DNA of 64,000 nucleotides from Streptomyces rubradiris. GTDB taxonomy: Bacteria; Actinomycetota; Actinomycetes; Streptomycetales; Streptomycetaceae. Shown piece by piece: positions 61,301 through 64,000 of the stretch. The notes beneath the pieces were generated by a model that worked only from the letters and a program-made list of their open reading frames with translations, had not been told where the DNA came from and made no database searches. The position numbers were made by a program, and so were the translations under genes. Numbering within the stretch: position 1 is the stretch's first letter; every line of letters starts with the position of its first letter. The stretch covers positions 62,001-126,000 of the forward strand of contig NZ_BNEA01000018.1 in assembly GCF_016860525.1 (NCBI RefSeq), given 5' to 3'.

Positions 61301-62374
61301 ATGCTCGACGCGTTAACGGCAGGCAGGACCACGGCACCCATGCCTGGCGCCTCTGGCGGGCAGGCGACGGAACTGGTGCCCATCGCGTCCTTGGTGACAT
61401 CGGATTCACCGCGTATCGCGGGGGAGGACGCGGAACACGTCGAGGCGCTCGCCGAGACGCGCAGCCCGCTGCCGCCCATCGTGGTCCACCGGCCGACCAT
61501 GCGGATCGTCGACGGTGTGCACCGGCTGCGGGCGGCGGTGCTGCGCGGCGAGGACATGATCGAGGTCCGGTACGTGGAGGGCTCGGCCGAGGACGCGTTC
61601 GTCCTGGCCGTCCGGCTCAACGCCGAACACGGCATGCCGCTCTCGCGCCGGGACCGGCTCTCGGCGGCCGAGCGCATCATCGACAGCCACGCGCACTGGT
61701 CGGACCGGCGCATCGCGGAGGTGACCGGGCTGGCCCCGGCCACGGTCTCCTCGCTGCGCAGACGGTCCACCGCCCAGGACGGGCAGGTGCACGCGCGCAC
61801 CGGACGCGACGGCCGCTCCCGGCCGGTCAACAGCGCGGCCGGCCGGCGCCGCGCGGGTCAGGTCATCGCGGAGCGCCCGAACGCCTCCCTGCGCGAGATA
61901 GCCCAGGAAGCCGGCATCGCGCTCGCGACCGCCCGGGACGTCCGGCTGCGTATCCGGGAAGGCAAGGATCCGGTGCCGCCCAAGGTACGGGAAGCCGCGC
62001 GGGAACTCAGTCCGTCCGAGAGCCGTGTGGTGCCCGGACGGCCGGCGGGGCAGGACGCCGGGCGGGTGGCGGTGCAGGACACCGGACGGGTGGTCCGGTC
62101 CCGGTCGGAGCCGGCCCTCATCTCCGGCGCCGGACGCCTCGGAAACCTGCGCCAGGACCCTTCGCTGCGTTTCTCCGAGGCGGGCAGGGCGCTGCTGCAG
62201 CTCCTTGCGGCCAACGCGCTCGACGACGAGAAGTGGAGGTGGCTGATGGGCGCGGTGCCCGAACACCGGTACGCCGACATCGCCCGGGCCGCCAGATACT
62301 GCGGCGAGCGCTGGCTCAGTTTCGCCGAAGGGCTCGAACACGGCGGCGCGGCCCGACCGGGCCGCGCCGTGTGA
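61301..62374 (+). CDS. StrR/NovG-family ParB-like transcriptional activator
   Basis: 357 residues. ATG 61301 preferred because GGAGG lies five bases upstream; ATG 61265 would add 12 residues but has no ribosome site. The ParB/KorB-like domain shows ELVPIASLVTSDSPR, LPPIVVHRPTMRIVDGVHRLRAA and LSAAERIIDSHAHWSDRRIAEVTGLAPATVSSLRRR, the StrR/NovG/Bbr/Tei15 pattern. These are pathway-specific activators of streptomycin, novobiocin and glycopeptide clusters, not partition proteins. Expected to switch on the biosynthetic operons. Confidence 0.9.
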   Translation: MLDALTAGRTTAPMPGASGGQATELVPIASLVTSDSPRIAGEDAEHVEALAETRSPLPPIVVHRPTMRIVDGVHRLRAAVLRGEDMIEVRYVEGSAEDAFVLAVRLNAEHGMPLSRRDRLSAAERIIDSHAHWSDRRIAEVTGLAPATVSSLRRRSTAQDGQVHARTGRDGRSRPVNSAAGRRRAGQVIAERPNASLREIAQEAGIALATARDVRLRIREGKDPVPPKVREAARELSPSESRVVPGRPAGQDAGRVAVQDTGRVVRSRSEPALISGAGRLGNLRQDPSLRFSEAGRALLQLLAANALDDEKWRWLMGAVPEHRYADIARAARYCGERWLSFAEGLEHGGAARPGRAV

Positions 62375-62603
62375 ACCCCGGGCGCCTCCGGCGCCGTTCG
62401 CCTCCCACCCGGCACCGTCTGCCGGGCAACACCTGCGGACACCGGCCGCCTCGTCGCCGTGCGGACCGGCGCGGACCGGCCCCGCCGTCGTCCGGCCCCC
62501 GGCCCGCCCGTGCCGGTCGCGGCGGGGGACACCGCCCCCGTCGAAGGGGCGGTCATCCGCCGGGGCGGCCGCGTGCCGCTGTCCTTCGTCGCCTGTGACC
62601 CGG

Positions 62604-62936
62604 TCACCGGGCGTTCCGCATGCCGCGTGCCGGTTCCGGCGCGGAGGTCACCGACGGCTTCCCGCCGGCGCCGGGTACGTCCCGGCGCCCGGCACGGGCG
62701 GCGCGGACCGTCTTGCCGATCCGGCGCGACCGGGGGCCGGCGAGGGACAGGACGGCGTCGGTCACGTCCCGGCCGGGGGCCCCGGCCCGGGCCGCGGGGC
62801 GCACCACCGGGTGCCCGCCGGAGAGCCCCGCCGCAGCGGACACGCTCACGGCCGGCCCGCACCGGCGACGGGCGGGCGGGCGGGGGACGGCGGACTCCGT
62901 CCTCGCCGCCCCGGCGGTCCACGCGTGCTCGGCCAC
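62604..62936 (-). CDS. small basic hypothetical protein downstream of KASIII gene
   Basis: 110 residues. The GTG is preceded by AGGAGG with six bases between, a near-perfect ribosome site. The product is Arg/Ala/Pro-rich with no family recognised. It would be the second gene of a minus-strand unit after the KASIII gene (126 bp apart). Codon use is less typical than in neighbours, so it may be spurious. Otherwise the 62375-63063 interval shows nothing else. Confidence 0.38.
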   Translation of the reverse strand: MAEHAWTAGAARTESAVPRPPARRRCGPAVSVSAAAGLSGGHPVVRPAARAGAPGRDVTDAVLSLAGPRSRRIGKTVRAARAGRRDVPGAGGKPSVTSAPEPARGMRNAR

Positions 62937-63063
62937 GGGCAGCCTCCTGGGACTGAGGGATGTCGTCGGCCGTGCCGGCGCGGGGGCGGCGGCACGGGAA
63001 CAAAAGATCACCTACCCGGGGAACCGGCGTCAACACCGTTCGTCACGACGAGCCGAAGAATCG

Positions 63064-64000
63064 TCAGGGGCAGCCCACCACCTGCGCCGCGTACGACAGG
63101 CCCGCGCCGAAGCCGAGCAAGAGGACGGGAGCGCCGCTGGCGACCTCGCCGCGTTCCACGAGCTTGGACAGGGCCATGGGGACGCTGGCGGCGGAGGTGT
63201 TGCCGGAGTCGACGACATCGCGCGCGACCACGGCGTTGGCCGCGCCGATCTGCTTGGTCACGGCCTCGATGATGCGCAGGTTCGCCTGGTGCGTGACGAC
63301 GGCGGCCAGCTCGGACGGATCGGTGCCGGCCCGCTCGCAGGCCTGGCGGGCCACCGGGGCGAGCGAGGTCACGGCCCAGCGGTAGACGACGCGCCCGTCC
63401 TGCCGGAACAGCGCGGGCGGGCCGGCCGGGCCGGAGGTCTCCAGGGTGATGGCCGAGCCGCGCTGGGGCTGCGAGCCCCACACCACCGGGCCGATGGTGC
63501 CGGCCGTGCCGCCCTCGGCGGCCGTCACGACCGCGGCTCCCGCGCCGTCGCCGAAGATGACGCAGGTGGAACGGTCCTGCCAGTCGAGGAAGTCGCTCAT
63601 CTTGTCCGCGCCGACGACCAGGGCGGTACGGCTGCTGCCGCCGCGCACGGCGAGGTCGGCGGTGGCCAGCGCGTGACTGAAGCCCGCGCAGGCCGCGTTG
63701 AGGTCGAAGACGGCCGCGTCGGGGATCTCCAGGTGGCGGGCGACCCGGGCGGCGATGCTGGGCATACGGTCCACGGCGGTGCACGTCGCGACGGTCACCA
63801 GGTCGATGTCGGCGGCGTCCACGCCGGCCCGGGCGACGGCCTTGGCGGCGGCGCCGATCGCCATGTCGGCGACACTCTCGTCCGCGGCGGCGATGTGGCG
63901 GGTGGCGATGCCGACACGGGACCTGATCCACTCGTCGGAAGTGTCGACCCGGGCGGCCAGGTCGTCGTTGGTCAGCACGTGCGTCGGCTGGTGGTGGGCG
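63064..64000 (-). CDS. 3-oxoacyl-ACP synthase III (KASIII), 5' end outside window
   Basis: At least 312 residues visible. The complete triad is present: Cys in NAACAGFSHAL, THQANLRI (His) and SGNTSAAS (Asn), with the typical TNDDLAARVDTSDEWIRSRVGI near the N-terminus; the frame stays open to base 64000, so the first residues are missing. It condenses an acyl-CoA starter with malonyl-ACP. In contrast to the KASIII-like protein at 54387 it should be a true condensing enzyme, probably part of a further biosynthetic unit to the right. Confidence 0.92.
   Translation of the reverse strand, partial: AHHQPTHVLTNDDLAARVDTSDEWIRSRVGIATRHIAAADESVADMAIGAAAKAVARAGVDAADIDLVTVATCTAVDRMPSIAARVARHLEIPDAAVFDLNAACAGFSHALATADLAVRGGSSRTALVVGADKMSDFLDWQDRSTCVIFGDGAGAAVVTAAEGGTAGTIGPVVWGSQPQRGSAITLETSGPAGPPALFRQDGRVVYRWAVTSLAPVARQACERAGTDPSELAAVVTHQANLRIIEAVTKQIGAANAVVARDVVDSGNTSAASVPMALSKLVERGEVASGAPVLLLGFGAGLSYAAQVVGCP

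Noticed and set aside
61301..62374. ParB-like protein as a second partition gene
   Set aside because: The sequence follows the StrR/NovG activator family, there is no adjacent parA, and promoter motifs are of the antibiotic-regulation type.
26954..64000. Search for NRPS or modular PKS genes
   Set aside because: No condensation, modular adenylation-thiolation, ketosynthase-AT or type II KS-CLF proteins are encoded; only stand-alone carrier proteins, FAAL and KASIII-type enzymes.
1..64000. tRNA, rRNA, CRISPR arrays, intact insertion sequences, canonical chromosomal parS
   Set aside because: Looked for on both strands by eye; none found. Weak or divergent copies could be missed without a computed search.

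Overview
The window is very GC-rich, uses GTG/TTG starts often, and carries gamma-butyrolactone-type regulators, SARPs and an StrR-family regulator. This is a Streptomyces (or close relative) replicon. A ParABS system whose parS differs from the Streptomyces chromosomal one, together with a prim-pol/SF3-helicase operon and two palindrome-rich, origin-like intergenic regions, suggests a large (possibly linear) plasmid or a plasmid-derived chromosomal arm. No tRNA, rRNA, CRISPR array or intact transposase was seen.

Layout. 1-3.9 kb: end of a left-hand metabolic group (FAD monooxygenase cut by the edge, alpha/beta hydrolase, split-barrel flavoprotein, TesB-like thioesterase). 4-17.6 kb: plasmid maintenance. 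This holds parA-parB with four parS palindromes (one inside parB), gene debris, an HTH regulator, a two-gene winged-helix operon bracketed by 20-bp inverted repeats, a region with a 42-bp perfect palindrome, a P450, and a primase/helicase operon preceded by a nested imperfect palindrome with a repeated AGCGAC motif. 17.8-26.6 kb: a signalling block with three ArpA/ScbR-type TetR receptors, a SARP, an AfsA-type butenolide/butyrolactone synthase, and a P450, NmrA-type reductase and FAD monooxygenase that may finish the signal. ARE-like sites precede most of these genes.

26.9-55.5 kb: a biosynthetic region without NRPS or PKS modules. It has a split transketolase, two ATP-grasp proteins, an aspartokinase, an MBL protein, an AspH-like oxygenase, a GNAT/FemAB-like acyltransferase, an MFS exporter and a P5C-reductase-like enzyme. 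Next comes a tight aminoacyl-carrier-protein line: transglutaminase-like protein, AurF-type diiron oxygenase, ACP, class II aaRS-like amino acid:carrier-protein ligase, nitronate-monooxygenase/FabK-like flavoprotein, alpha/beta hydrolase, second ACP and PPTase. It is followed by an APC permease, a VlmD-like PLP decarboxylase and a SyrB2-like non-haem iron halogenase (H119-Q-A121 in place of H-x-D/E). A convergent minus-strand group holds a fatty-acyl-AMP ligase, an esterase and a KASIII-like enzyme without the catalytic Cys.

55.8-64 kb: a divergent TetR/MFS efflux pair, an atypical response regulator, a large SARP with an NB-ARC domain, an StrR-type regulator whose promoter region has 11-bp SARP-box-like direct repeats plus an ARE-like site, and a KASIII gene running off the right edge.

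Working model (inference): a signal made via the AfsA homologue relieves the TetR receptors, switching on SARP and StrR activators. These activate a pathway in which an amino acid, perhaps of the aspartate family, is loaded on a free-standing carrier protein, oxidised and chlorinated there, released or shuttled by the hydrolase, and joined to other units by the ATP-grasp, GNAT and FAAL/KASIII-like enzymes. I could not match the whole set to a known product.
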